From: Parapedobacter sp037190485
Lineage (GTDB): Bacteria; Bacteroidota; Bacteroidia; Sphingobacteriales; Sphingobacteriaceae
NCBI GenBank assembly: GCA_037190485.1
Contig: JBBCJB010000003.1
Location: 186,001-250,000, forward strand
DNA: 64,000 bases
Direction of reading: 5' to 3'
Positions 25,403-33,799 of the stretch are shown in pieces. Below the pieces are notes generated by a model. That model was not told the DNA's origin. It worked only from the letters and a program-made list of their open reading frames with translations, and did not search any database. Position numbers and translations under genes: made by a program. The first letter of the stretch is position 1; each line of letters opens with the position of its first letter.

Positions 25403-26029
25403 TCAGGTCTGGGGTGCTCCCCCAGGCTTCTGCAGCCCGTTCAGGAAAATAGTCGCCATTTTCTTCTGGAGATGCAGGATCCGGTCAAACTCTTCCTTCG
25501 TCGGGAATAACGTCCCTTTGATGTCCTTCAATATGCTGAATCGCATGCCGACTAAGGCGAACAACAGGATCTCGGCGGTCTCGCGTATGTCGCCGACCAC
25601 CAACTGCCCTGCGCCCACGCCCTTCTGCAAGATCAATCCGATGGTGTGCACTTCCTTGCTTTTGGAATCTTCCATCACGCATGCCATTTCATCGGGCATC
25701 AGCTGTACGGCGGAAACGGCATGTTCCAACAACGTATAATACCGCATGATGAAGGCGATTCGCTGGTCCAGCACGAACATCATGGCATCGTGGCAATCGT
25801 CGATCGTGGCCAATTCGGACTCTATTTCGGCGAACGACTGACCGATCACATGCTCAAGCACGGCGGCATACAGGGCGTTCTTGTCGGGAAAATAGTAGTA
25901 GAGCAGTGCCTTCGAGAAGGAAAGGTCGCTGGCGATTTCGGCCATCGTCGTCTTTGCCAAGCCAAAATGCGCGAACCTGCGGGTAGCGGCCTCCAAAATC
26001 TGCGTGCGCTTTTTATCTGCATTAATCAT
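25403..26029 (-). CDS. TetR/AcrR-family transcriptional regulator
   Basis: 208 residues. An N-terminal TetR helix-turn-helix (about 7-55, RTQILEAATRRFAHFGLAKTTMAEIASDLSFSKALLYYYFPDKNALYAAV) precedes a ligand-binding helical domain with no specific features. It is separated from the next upstream gene (murB) by 140 bp and divergent from it. The target is unknown; no efflux pump is adjacent, so self-regulation or a distant target is likely. Confidence 0.9.
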   Translation of the reverse strand: MINADKKRTQILEAATRRFAHFGLAKTTMAEIASDLSFSKALLYYYFPDKNALYAAVLEHVIGQSFAEIESELATIDDCHDAMMFVLDQRIAFIMRYYTLLEHAVSAVQLMPDEMACVMEDSKSKEVHTIGLILQKGVGAGQLVVGDIRETAEILLFALVGMRFSILKDIKGTLFPTKEEFDRILHLQKKMATIFLNGLQKPGGAPQT

Positions 26030-26169
26030 ACTGTGTGTTTGCCTAGTCGTGTTGTCAGGTCAATCGCTTATCTTTGAGCGCTGCTTTGCTGGCCCCTACG
26101 GACCATCGAACCATCCTATAGGTTAAAGGTAGTCTATTTTTTTGAATAATTGAAAATATCGATCGATTT

Positions 26170-27198
26170 ATGGCACTTTCGTTCCAGGAACGCGTCTCGC
26201 TCACCAAGCTCAATACCTTCGGGGTGGACGCCCAAGCGGACAAACTGGTAGAGATCCGCAACGAAGACGAGCTGGCAGACCTCTACGCACGGCACCGCGA
26301 CTTGATCCAAGAACCGACACTCGTGCTTGGAGGCGGCAGCAACATGTTGTTCACCAAAAATTTCGAAGGGCTCGTGATCCACATCAAGATCAAGGGCATC
26401 CGCCACGCGATCCAGGGAATGGACATCTTGGTCACTGCCGGCGCCGGCGTGGTCTGGAATGAACTGGTGTGGCACTGCGTGGATCGCGGATTCGGCGGCA
26501 TCGAAAACCTGGCCCTGATCCCGGGCACGGTCGGCGCGGCCCCCATACAGAACATCGGCGCCTACGGCGTGGAGCTCCAGGACGTCTTTGCCAGCTGTCG
26601 GGCATTCGACACACACCGTGGCACATTTTCCACATTCGACAAGGCCGCTTGCCGATTCGCTTACCGCGACAGCCTCTTCAAGAGTGAGGCAAGGGGCCGG
26701 TACATCATCACGGAGGTCACGCTCAGGCTATCGCGAGCGCACCGCCTGAACACATCGTACGGCGCAATCCAGGCGGAGCTGGCCAGCCGCGGCATCACCT
26801 CCCCCACCATCAGGGATATCGCAACCGTCGTATCGGCGATACGGACCGATAAATTACCCGATCCGTCCACGATTGGCAATGCGGGGAGCTTTTTCAAGAA
26901 TCCCATCATACCCGTACAGTATTTGAAGCAGTTACAGTCCACTTTACCGGACAATACGTTCGTGCATTATCCCGTGGATGATGAACGTGTGAAAATCGCC
27001 GCCGGTTGGCTCATCGAGCAATGCGGGTGGAAAGGCCGACGCGTAGGCGATGCCGGCACGTGGAAAAATCAGGCATTGGTATTGGTGAATCATGAAAACG
27101 CCTCTGGAACAGAAATTTATCGGTTGTCCGAACAAATCATACAGGATGTGGAAGCCAAATTCGGCATCACGCTGGAACGCGAAGTAAATATATTTTGA
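26170..27198 (+). CDS. murB: UDP-N-acetylenolpyruvoylglucosamine reductase (type I)
   Basis: 342 residues. FAD-binding VLGGGSNMLF and GIENLALIPGTVGAAPIQNIGAYG are the MurB hallmarks, and YRDSLFK carries the conserved Arg. GNAGSFFKNPI contains the catalytic Ser, and the C-terminal LEREVNIF supplies the catalytic Glu. The extra segment before the C-terminus marks type I, as in Escherichia coli. It reduces UDP-GlcNAc-enolpyruvate to UDP-MurNAc in the cytosol using NADPH, the second committed step of peptidoglycan synthesis. Confidence 0.95.
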   Translation: MALSFQERVSLTKLNTFGVDAQADKLVEIRNEDELADLYARHRDLIQEPTLVLGGGSNMLFTKNFEGLVIHIKIKGIRHAIQGMDILVTAGAGVVWNELVWHCVDRGFGGIENLALIPGTVGAAPIQNIGAYGVELQDVFASCRAFDTHRGTFSTFDKAACRFAYRDSLFKSEARGRYIITEVTLRLSRAHRLNTSYGAIQAELASRGITSPTIRDIATVVSAIRTDKLPDPSTIGNAGSFFKNPIIPVQYLKQLQSTLPDNTFVHYPVDDERVKIAAGWLIEQCGWKGRRVGDAGTWKNQALVLVNHENASGTEIYRLSEQIIQDVEAKFGITLEREVNIF

Positions 27199-27252
27199 AA
27201 AGTCAAAACATTACACTAGATTAGCCGTACGGTTTTAATTGCCAATTCATTT

Positions 27253-27268
27253 TAGCACGATACTTGCA
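27253..27268 (+). promoter_or_regulatory. Weak sigma-54-like site between murB and the ECF sigma gene
   Basis: TAGCAC, five bases, TTGCA resembles the -24/-12 pattern TGGCAC-N5-TTGCA with one mismatch, but in the nearly invariant -24 GG. It lies 138 bases before the sigma-factor ATG. Chance occurrence is quite possible. Confidence 0.2.
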
Positions 27269-27405
27269 GTAGCCAACGCGACACTAAATAAACCGAAGTA
27301 AAACGTCAGGTTTTCTCGGATAGGCTGTCAGAAGCTTATTTGATATCATAAAATGTTTAACATGGAGATCCGGGCGTGGCCTGGGATTCCTTAAACCGTA
27401 AAAAG

Positions 27406-27921
27406 ATGACGAGATTTGAGTTTAACACGTTAGTGGTGCAACACACAGAATCCCTGAGGGGATATGCCCTGCATTTTACGCGCGACGACGAGGACGCCAA
27501 TGACCTCGTACAGGACACCATGCTGAAAGCGGTGACGTATCACGGCAAATTCAGGGAAGGGACCAACCTGAAAGGATGGTTGTATACCATCATGAAAAAC
27601 ACGTTCATCAATCATTACCGTCGATTGGTGAAGACCACATTACTGGTGACGCAATCGGACGAGATATCCAGCGCGCACTTGGCCCACAGCGCCACCATCA
27701 ACGCTGGCGAAAGCAAGTTCGTGATGGATGATATCAAAGAGGCCATGGCCGCATTGGCCGAGGAATACTACGTCCCCTTCAGCATGTACTTCGAAGGGTA
27801 CAAATACCATGAGATTTCCGAACACCTACAGATTCCGATCGGCACGGTAAAGACACGGATACACGTGGCGAGGCGGACGATGAAAAAAGCATTGGATACC
27901 TATCGGTATGATCGGGGGTGA
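27406..27921 (+). CDS. ECF-type RNA polymerase sigma factor
   Basis: 171 residues. Region 2 has LRGYALHFTRDDEDANDLVQDTMLKAVTYHGKFREGTNLKGWLYTIMKNTFINHYR, the classic -10 and core-binding motifs. Region 4 has YKYHEISEHLQIPIGTVKTRIHVARRTMKKAL. ATG 27406 is chosen over 27376 because region 2 begins soon after. No anti-sigma gene follows; instead the stop overlaps a cytochrome-b5-like gene by 14 bases. This type (sigma-70 region 2 with a short linker, no accessory domain) is common in Bacteroidota; the regulon is unknown. Confidence 0.92.
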   Translation: MTRFEFNTLVVQHTESLRGYALHFTRDDEDANDLVQDTMLKAVTYHGKFREGTNLKGWLYTIMKNTFINHYRRLVKTTLLVTQSDEISSAHLAHSATINAGESKFVMDDIKEAMAALAEEYYVPFSMYFEGYKYHEISEHLQIPIGTVKTRIHVARRTMKKALDTYRYDRG

Positions 27922-28165
27922 TCATCCCCCGGAAGAATTAGCAACATACACAAAGTCCCAACTGGCCTTGCGCAACGGACAGGACAAGCCCGAGATCTGG
28001 GTTGCGTACCGGGGTTACATCTATGATGTTTCGCGGAGCCGTTTGTGGCGGAGGGGCATGCATTACGAACACTGGGCTGGGCAGGACCTCACCGACGAGC
28101 TTGCCGATGCGCCGCATACAGACGAGGTCTTCGCCCGTTTCGAGCTCATCGGCAAGCTATCGTGA
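27908..28165 (+). CDS. Cytochrome-b5-like heme/steroid-binding domain protein
   Basis: 85 residues matching the small predicted heme/steroid-binding family (COG4892-like): YTKSQLALRNGQDKPEIWVAYRGYIYDVS and LWRRGMHYEHWAGQDLTDELADAPH. The canonical HPGG of cytochrome b5 is absent; H-Y-E-H-W and A-P-H may supply axial His ligands. Its first 14 bases overlap the sigma gene, so translation is probably coupled. A redox or ligand-sensing role is inference. Confidence 0.8.
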   Translation: MIGGDHPPEELATYTKSQLALRNGQDKPEIWVAYRGYIYDVSRSRLWRRGMHYEHWAGQDLTDELADAPHTDEVFARFELIGKLS

Positions 28166-28181
28166 ACCCGTCGCTGTCCGC

Positions 28182-29102
28182 TCAGTTGCCGATATCGAAT
28201 TTGGCCAGTTCGGTAAAGCTGCGTATCCGTTCGCTTATCTGCCGGTTATCCAGGGTCGAGAGCCGCTCGGTCCCGAACTGCTCGACGCAAAACGAAGCAA
28301 GCGCGGATCCGAAGATGATTGCATTCTTCATGTTGTGGAACGTCAGCGTGCCCACGCTCGCCAAGTAACCGATGAATCCGCCGGCGAAACTATCGCCCGC
28401 ACCGGTGGGATCGAAGACTTCCGCCAACGGCAAGGCAGGTGCGGAAAACACCTTATTCTCACCGAACAACAGCGCACCGTGCTCACCCTTCTTGATGATC
28501 ACGTACCTTGGCCCCAGCTGCCTGATCTTGCCGGCCGCTTTGACCAACGAATATTCACCCGAAAGCTGCCGCGCCTCAGCATCGTTGATCGTCAATACGT
28601 CCACCCTTTTTAGCACACGCTTCAAATCGTCCAGTGCAATGTCCATCCAGAAATTCATGGTGTCTAACACCACCAGTTTCGGCTTCCTCCGTAGCCGATC
28701 GAGGGTAGTGAGCTGTACCTGTGGGGTCAGGTTGCCCAACAGCAGGTACTCGCAATCTTGGTAGGAGTCGGGCACCACCGGATCGAAATCGGCCAGCACG
28801 TTAAGCTCGGTCACCAAGGTATCCCGGCTATTCATATCGTTATGGTATTTGCCAGACCAAAAGAATGATTTCTCCCCCTGCTTGACCTGCACACCTTCAA
28901 GTTCGATTCCACGGCTACGCAGGTTTTGCAGGTTCTCTTCGCCGAAATCCGCTCCGACTACGCCGATCAACTTCACCTTGTTATACAGGTAGGCCGCGGC
29001 CAAACCCGCGAACGTGGCCGCGCCACCCACTATTTTATCCGTCTTGCCAAAAGGCGTTTCAATCGCGTCGTAGGCAATGGTGCCGATGATGACTAAACTC
29101 AT
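28182..29102 (-). CDS. PfkB-family carbohydrate/nucleoside kinase
   Basis: 306 residues. N-terminal GGAATFAGLAAAYL (PfkB signature 1 region) and C-terminal EVFDPTGAGDSFAGGFIGYLA (signature 2, with the catalytic Asp in GAGDS). The Bacteroidota-typical SLVIIGTIAYDAIETPFGKTDKIVGG start groups it with sugar kinases often annotated as adenosine/ribokinase-like. The sugar is not determinable. It is a single gene converging on the cytochrome-b5-like gene. Confidence 0.88.
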   Translation of the reverse strand: MSLVIIGTIAYDAIETPFGKTDKIVGGAATFAGLAAAYLYNKVKLIGVVGADFGEENLQNLRSRGIELEGVQVKQGEKSFFWSGKYHNDMNSRDTLVTELNVLADFDPVVPDSYQDCEYLLLGNLTPQVQLTTLDRLRRKPKLVVLDTMNFWMDIALDDLKRVLKRVDVLTINDAEARQLSGEYSLVKAAGKIRQLGPRYVIIKKGEHGALLFGENKVFSAPALPLAEVFDPTGAGDSFAGGFIGYLASVGTLTFHNMKNAIIFGSALASFCVEQFGTERLSTLDNRQISERIRSFTELAKFDIGN

Positions 29103-29607
29103 GCTGATCTGTCTTGATTAAATACGCTTCGCAGTGCTTCATTGCCCTGCTGCAAAGCTGCGCAAAAGTACCGTTTTTGTCCGTCCAAGACAAATACTTA
29201 TTTACCGTTCCTACACAAACCCATTTTTTTACCGATGCCTACGATTAAGTGGGCGATTGGATTATTCAAAAAAAATATGCAAAACTCAAGCTTCAACTAA
29301 TTTCATTGGTATCTTCACATATTGTAAATATGGATTATAAGAACATTCGTGTTATTTTGCCTGACATGCATTTTTGAACCTGGGCTTTCCTGGTCACTGG
29401 TACGGTGGAGAATCCAAGGTTTTCCTTTGCCATCGGTTTCGAGGAAGTGGGCCAGCCGGGCCACGGGGACACATTGGCACACACGCTGATAGACGAATTG
29501 ATGGATTACCTGCGGACCTGGCCGAAAATGCGCGCGACGATCCTCTGGAAAGTCAGCGAAAGAAACCGGTTGATCAGCGCGGATTGGGAAAGGAGCGGGG
29601 AATCGCT
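29103..29607. other. 505-bp stretch without a supportable gene
   Basis: The first 240 bases are AT-rich and serve as upstream region of the PfkB gene. From about 29400 to the kinase stop the sequence is again G+C-rich and open on both strands. Neither the plus-strand frame (starting GTG 29405) nor a minus-strand frame (TTG 29611) resembles a known family. It may be a decayed gene end downstream of the operon. Confidence 0.4.
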
Positions 29608-31110
29608 TCAAGGCATCCTGGAAGTCATTTTTTCAACCAGCTGCCTATACGTATTATACTTATCGAGGTAATAACCTTCGGAATGACGTCCGGGTGCGAA
29701 CTGCTTAGCCGGTTTGACCATGACCTTGACGGCGTGTTCCAGATCAGGGAAAAGCCCTATGCCTACTCCGGCGGCCATCGCATTTCCCAGACATCCGGTT
29801 TCGGCGACTTCCAGCACTTCCAGCCGACACGCAAGGACATCAGCCAGCAATTGGGGGAATATTTCGCCGCGCGCGCCGCCGCCGGTGAGTCTGGCAAAGC
29901 CAATCTCAATACCCGAAGCACGCAGTCGGTCGACATGTGATTTATGGCTGAACGCAATACCTTCGTACACGGCGTTAAGCATATCGAGTTTGGTGTGCGC
30001 CCCACATAGGTTATGGAATCCGGAACGCAAAGCGCCCTCCAGGTTATTCCCATGGAGGAATGGCAGAAAAAGGATATCGTTTTCCCGTCGTCCGGATGCG
30101 TTGAGCTTCTCGTCGCAATAAGCGAAAATGGACATGCCTCGCCTTTCGCACTTCTTTTTCTCGCGTTTCATGAATTGGTTGACAAACCACTCCAGGTTTG
30201 TCATCGCGGTCGGACTGGCCTCGACCGCAAGTTGCCATCGTGGATCGGCAAACACCGAAACCATGGCTAGCGTTTCGGATGTGACGGGCTTGTCCAGTAG
30301 CGCGCAATTGACGCTCCATGATCCGGAGATGATCGATGCCATACCCGGCGCCGTTACGCCGCTCCCGATCATGTTGGCCACCAGGTCAATCATGCCACCG
30401 ACAACCGGCGTTCCGACCTTCAAGGTGGTCTCCTTGGCGGCAGCGGAGGTGACCGTACCGATTACCTCCGCGCTTCCGTTTACAGGCGGGAAAGCGGACT
30501 TCAGGTCAGCGACATCGAACAGCGCAAGCAGCTCGTCGCTCAATCGCCGCGCCTGGACATCCAAGAGGTTGGTTACCGAAAGATCGGAAATATCGCTGCC
30601 TACTACGCCCGTAAGCCTGAAGTTCACATAATCCTTGCAATGGAATACCGTTGCGATACGCGTATAGCAATCGTTTCGGTGATGCTTCAGCCAAGCCAGC
30701 AAGGCATTCGTCTGGCCGGGCCAGCACCACTGCCTGGAATACGCGAATGCCCGTTGGGCGACTCCCGACCGGTTCCACTCCCTGCAAACCGATTCTGCCC
30801 TGAAGTCCAGTGATTGTATACCGACAAGGGGACTTCCCGCACAATCCAGCGCATAGAGTCCATTACCATGACCGCTTACCCCTAGGGCACGGATGGCTGA
30901 GGCATCTATCCCTGTAAGCTGGATGACTTCGCGGATCACGGCGGCCACGCGTCGCCAAAGCGCATCGGGCCGCTGTTCGTAATGCCCAATCCCGCTCATA
31001 ACCGTCTCGACCCTACGCGTGGCCACGCCCATCAATTCCCCCAAACCTGAAAAAATCGCGGCCTTGCAAACCGTATTTCCGCAATCGACCCCAATCAAAT
31101 ACTCCGCCAT
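29608..31110 (-). CDS. FGGY-family carbohydrate kinase (L-xylulokinase/erythritol-kinase-like)
   Basis: 500 residues. GVDCGNTVCKA (7-17) is the first phosphate loop. GVSGHGNGLYALD, FHCKDYVNFRLTGV and PPVNGSAEVIGTV...VGTPVVGGMIDLVANMIGSG with candidate catalytic Asp242 follow, then EASPTAMTNLEWF. These stretches resemble Escherichia coli LyxK and, less closely, Brucella EryA more than glycerol, xylulose or rhamnulose kinases. ATG 31110 lies 14 bp after the alcohol-dehydrogenase stop. It is the last gene of the 14-gene unit and probably traps the imported or converted ketose/polyol for the class I aldolase. Confidence 0.88.
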   Translation of the reverse strand: MAEYLIGVDCGNTVCKAAIFSGLGELMGVATRRVETVMSGIGHYEQRPDALWRRVAAVIREVIQLTGIDASAIRALGVSGHGNGLYALDCAGSPLVGIQSLDFRAESVCREWNRSGVAQRAFAYSRQWCWPGQTNALLAWLKHHRNDCYTRIATVFHCKDYVNFRLTGVVGSDISDLSVTNLLDVQARRLSDELLALFDVADLKSAFPPVNGSAEVIGTVTSAAAKETTLKVGTPVVGGMIDLVANMIGSGVTAPGMASIISGSWSVNCALLDKPVTSETLAMVSVFADPRWQLAVEASPTAMTNLEWFVNQFMKREKKKCERRGMSIFAYCDEKLNASGRRENDILFLPFLHGNNLEGALRSGFHNLCGAHTKLDMLNAVYEGIAFSHKSHVDRLRASGIEIGFARLTGGGARGEIFPQLLADVLACRLEVLEVAETGCLGNAMAAGVGIGLFPDLEHAVKVMVKPAKQFAPGRHSEGYYLDKYNTYRQLVEKMTSRMP

Positions 31111-31124
31111 ATTATCAGGTTTAT

Positions 31125-32300
31125 CTACCAGCAAGCCAGGTACAGTCGCTCGATTTCAGCCGCACCGGGAACAACGGGATTACGGTCCGGGCTCCCCGAG
31201 GCAAGGGCGTCAACCGACATTTTCGGCACCGATGCCGCGAATGCCGGGTATGGAACGTTGACGCAATCCCGCAACCTGGGGATTCCAAGCCGCCGGTTCA
31301 GTGACTCCAGCGCCTCCACCAATGCTTCAGCGGCCACGTGATCCGGAGCGTCAGGCGAGGCGACACCAAACAAGCGCGCAACCGAAGCATAGCGTTGTAA
31401 CCGACCGGGAAGCGAATATCGCGTGATCGAGGGTAGCAAGACCGCGTTGGACAATCCATGGGCCAGGTGATAAACGGCCCCAAGCGGCCTGCTCATGCCG
31501 TGAACCAGGCAAACGCTGCTATTCGAAAAGGCCATCCCACCGTGGCAAGCGGCCACCGCCATTCCCTCACGGGCAATTTCGTCGTCCGGATGGTTGAACG
31601 CACTCAACAAATGCTGATTCACCAGCGACATGCAGGAAATGGCCAGCGGATCTGACATGGCATTGGCCTTTGCCGAAACATAAGCTTCCAAACCGTGGGT
31701 CAATGTATCCACCCCAACATAAGCGGTCAGTTCAGCAGGCATGGTCATCGCCAGCCGATAATCGACAATGGCAGCATCGGGCAGCAACGCATTGTCCAGC
31801 AGCATCATTTTCACCTGCCGCTGCTCATCGGTAATTACCGCTACCCGGGTGGCCTCGCTTCCGGTTCCGGAAGTCGTCGGGACGGCAACCATCGGCAAAC
31901 CGCGTTTGGGGATGAGGTGATAGCCTGCGTACTGTGCCAATGCCCCGTCATTCGTTGCCAGCACCGACATGGCTTTGGCGGCATCGATGGGGCTACCCCC
32001 ACCGATGGCCACCACGCTGTCGCATGCCCGTCCCTTCAGCACCTCCAGCCCGGCTTGCACGCAGGAGACCGTCGGATCGGGCGAAACCCGGTGATATACC
32101 GAGCTGGAAATCCCTTCGGCCTGCAACCGTGCGACCACTTCCGCTATACGTCCACCCTGGAACTGATAAGCATCGGTGACGATAAGCGGATTTTTGCATC
32201 CAAGCGAGGTGAGTACATTGCCCAAATGCGCGATGGAACCGCCTCCGGAAATTATCCGTTGGGGTGAAGTGTATTCCTGGTGATCTTTTTGCAGTACCAT
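31125..32300 (-). CDS. Iron-type alcohol dehydrogenase (group III, FucO/maleylacetate-reductase-like)
   Basis: 391 residues. The nucleotide-binding part has VAIGGGSPIDAAKAMSV and VPTTSGTGSEATRVAVI. Metal ligands appear in GVDTLTHGLEAYVS and in VHGMSRPLGAVYHLAHGLSNAVLLP (the two-His region). Group III enzymes interconvert aldehydes and alcohols with NAD(P) and Fe2+. ATG 32300 overlaps the aldehyde-dehydrogenase stop by one base (TAATG); ATG 32306 is an alternative. In context it may reduce, or reversibly oxidise, the small aldehyde or hydroxy-aldehyde released by the aldolase. Confidence 0.88.
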   Translation of the reverse strand: MVLQKDHQEYTSPQRIISGGGSIAHLGNVLTSLGCKNPLIVTDAYQFQGGRIAEVVARLQAEGISSSVYHRVSPDPTVSCVQAGLEVLKGRACDSVVAIGGGSPIDAAKAMSVLATNDGALAQYAGYHLIPKRGLPMVAVPTTSGTGSEATRVAVITDEQRQVKMMLLDNALLPDAAIVDYRLAMTMPAELTAYVGVDTLTHGLEAYVSAKANAMSDPLAISCMSLVNQHLLSAFNHPDDEIAREGMAVAACHGGMAFSNSSVCLVHGMSRPLGAVYHLAHGLSNAVLLPSITRYSLPGRLQRYASVARLFGVASPDAPDHVAAEALVEALESLNRRLGIPRLRDCVNVPYPAFAASVPKMSVDALASGSPDRNPVVPGAAEIERLYLACW

Positions 32301-33799
32301 TACCATCCGTTCATGCGTTCGTAATTGGTATCCCACCGGGATAACAGGACTTTCTGCCTGGTGAAAAACTGGACCCCCTCCGTGCCTTGCAGGTGCAGGT
32401 CACCGTAAAAGGACTGGTTCCACCCCGAGAACGGGAAAAGGGCCATCGGCGCGGGCACACCGACATTGACACCTACCATGCCGCATTTGATGCCCCTGAC
32501 GAAACGCCTCGCCGCTCCGCCGTTGCTGGTATAAATCGTTGCTCCGTTGCCGAACGGCAACGTATTGGCTACGCGGATGCAATCCTCCAAGGTGCCGGGC
32601 CGCATGATCGCCAATACCGGCCCGAATAGTTCATTGCCGAATATATCCATACGCGGTGTCACACCATCGAGTAGCGACGGCCGCAGGAAGAACCCGTTCC
32701 CGGGTACGTCGATGCGGCCATCACAGACCGGAGCGGCACCCTGGGAAACTGCCGATTGGATTGCCCCGGCAATCCGGTCACGGGACAGCCCATCAATTAC
32801 CGGCCCCATATCGATCCGTTCCCCAACAGTGGTATTCCCAACCACCATTGTTTGGGTGGCCGAAATCAACTGCGACCGGAAACCTTCGTCGGTCGCATCC
32901 GGCAGCATCAGGATGGATCCTGCCATGCATCGCTGGCCGGCACAACCGAACGCGGCACCGATCACGGCACGCGTGGCGGAAGGGAAATCGGCATCGGGCA
33001 TCACGACATGCACGTTTTTCGCACCACCACCGGCCTGGACGCGTTTGCCATGCGCACTTGCCAATCGGAAAACGTGCAGCGCCACAGCAGACGACCCGAC
33101 GAAGCTTACCGCAGCGACATCGGGATGGGTACATAGCCGCTCGACCACCTCCCTTCCGCCATGGACAACGTTGAACACCCCTTCGGGAAGACCGGCTTCC
33201 ATGAACAAGCGCGCGAGGTAAAGCGCTGTCAAGGGCACCTTTTCGCTGGGTTTGAGCACGAACGTATTCCCGCAGGCAATGGCCAGCGGAAACATCCACA
33301 TGGCCACCATCGCCGGGAAATTGAACGGACTGATGCCCACGCATACCCCCAAGGGTTCGCGCATGGTCAGCCCATCGATCTCCGGCGCCAGTTGGCCGAG
33401 CTGCTCACCCTTGCCCAAATGGGCAATGCCACAGGCGAATTCGACGACCTCGAATCCACGCCGGATATCGCCGCGGGCCTCTTCAATCGTTTTGCCGTTC
33501 TCCTGGGCGATGAGCTGGGCAATGGTTTCCATGTGCTGGGAAAGTAACTGCCGATAGGCAAACAGGATATCCGCCCGCTTCGGTGCCGGCCACTCGGCCC
33601 ATGCCGCAAATGCGCGTGACGCCGCCTCCACGGCCCGATCGACATCGGCAGCCACCCCAACCGGGGTTTCGGCAATCACCTCCGCGGTAGATGGGTTATA
33701 TACCGGCGTGGTCGACCCACCTTCGCTTGCCATCCATCGGCTGCCCACCAACATGGGCACCTGCCGGAATTCCGCGATGAAATCAGTTACCATTTCCAT
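32300..33799 (-). CDS. CoA-acylating methylmalonate-semialdehyde-dehydrogenase-like ALDH
   Basis: 499 residues of the ALDH fold. ISPFNFPAMVAMWMFPLAIACGNTFVLKPSE binds NAD. Catalytic C291 lies in FGCAGQRCMAGS. VQAGGGAKNVHVVMPDAD occupies the place where ordinary ALDHs carry the general-base Glu. The QxxGGAKN replacement and CAGQRC are characteristic of MmsA/IolA, which turn malonate or methylmalonate semialdehyde into acetyl- or propanoyl-CoA. ATG 33799 overlaps the aldolase gene by 17 bases; ATG 33793 is an alternative. Tight overlap implies it uses the aldolase product. Confidence 0.88.
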   Translation of the reverse strand: MEMVTDFIAEFRQVPMLVGSRWMASEGGSTTPVYNPSTAEVIAETPVGVAADVDRAVEAASRAFAAWAEWPAPKRADILFAYRQLLSQHMETIAQLIAQENGKTIEEARGDIRRGFEVVEFACGIAHLGKGEQLGQLAPEIDGLTMREPLGVCVGISPFNFPAMVAMWMFPLAIACGNTFVLKPSEKVPLTALYLARLFMEAGLPEGVFNVVHGGREVVERLCTHPDVAAVSFVGSSAVALHVFRLASAHGKRVQAGGGAKNVHVVMPDADFPSATRAVIGAAFGCAGQRCMAGSILMLPDATDEGFRSQLISATQTMVVGNTTVGERIDMGPVIDGLSRDRIAGAIQSAVSQGAAPVCDGRIDVPGNGFFLRPSLLDGVTPRMDIFGNELFGPVLAIMRPGTLEDCIRVANTLPFGNGATIYTSNGGAARRFVRGIKCGMVGVNVGVPAPMALFPFSGWNQSFYGDLHLQGTEGVQFFTRQKVLLSRWDTNYERMNGW

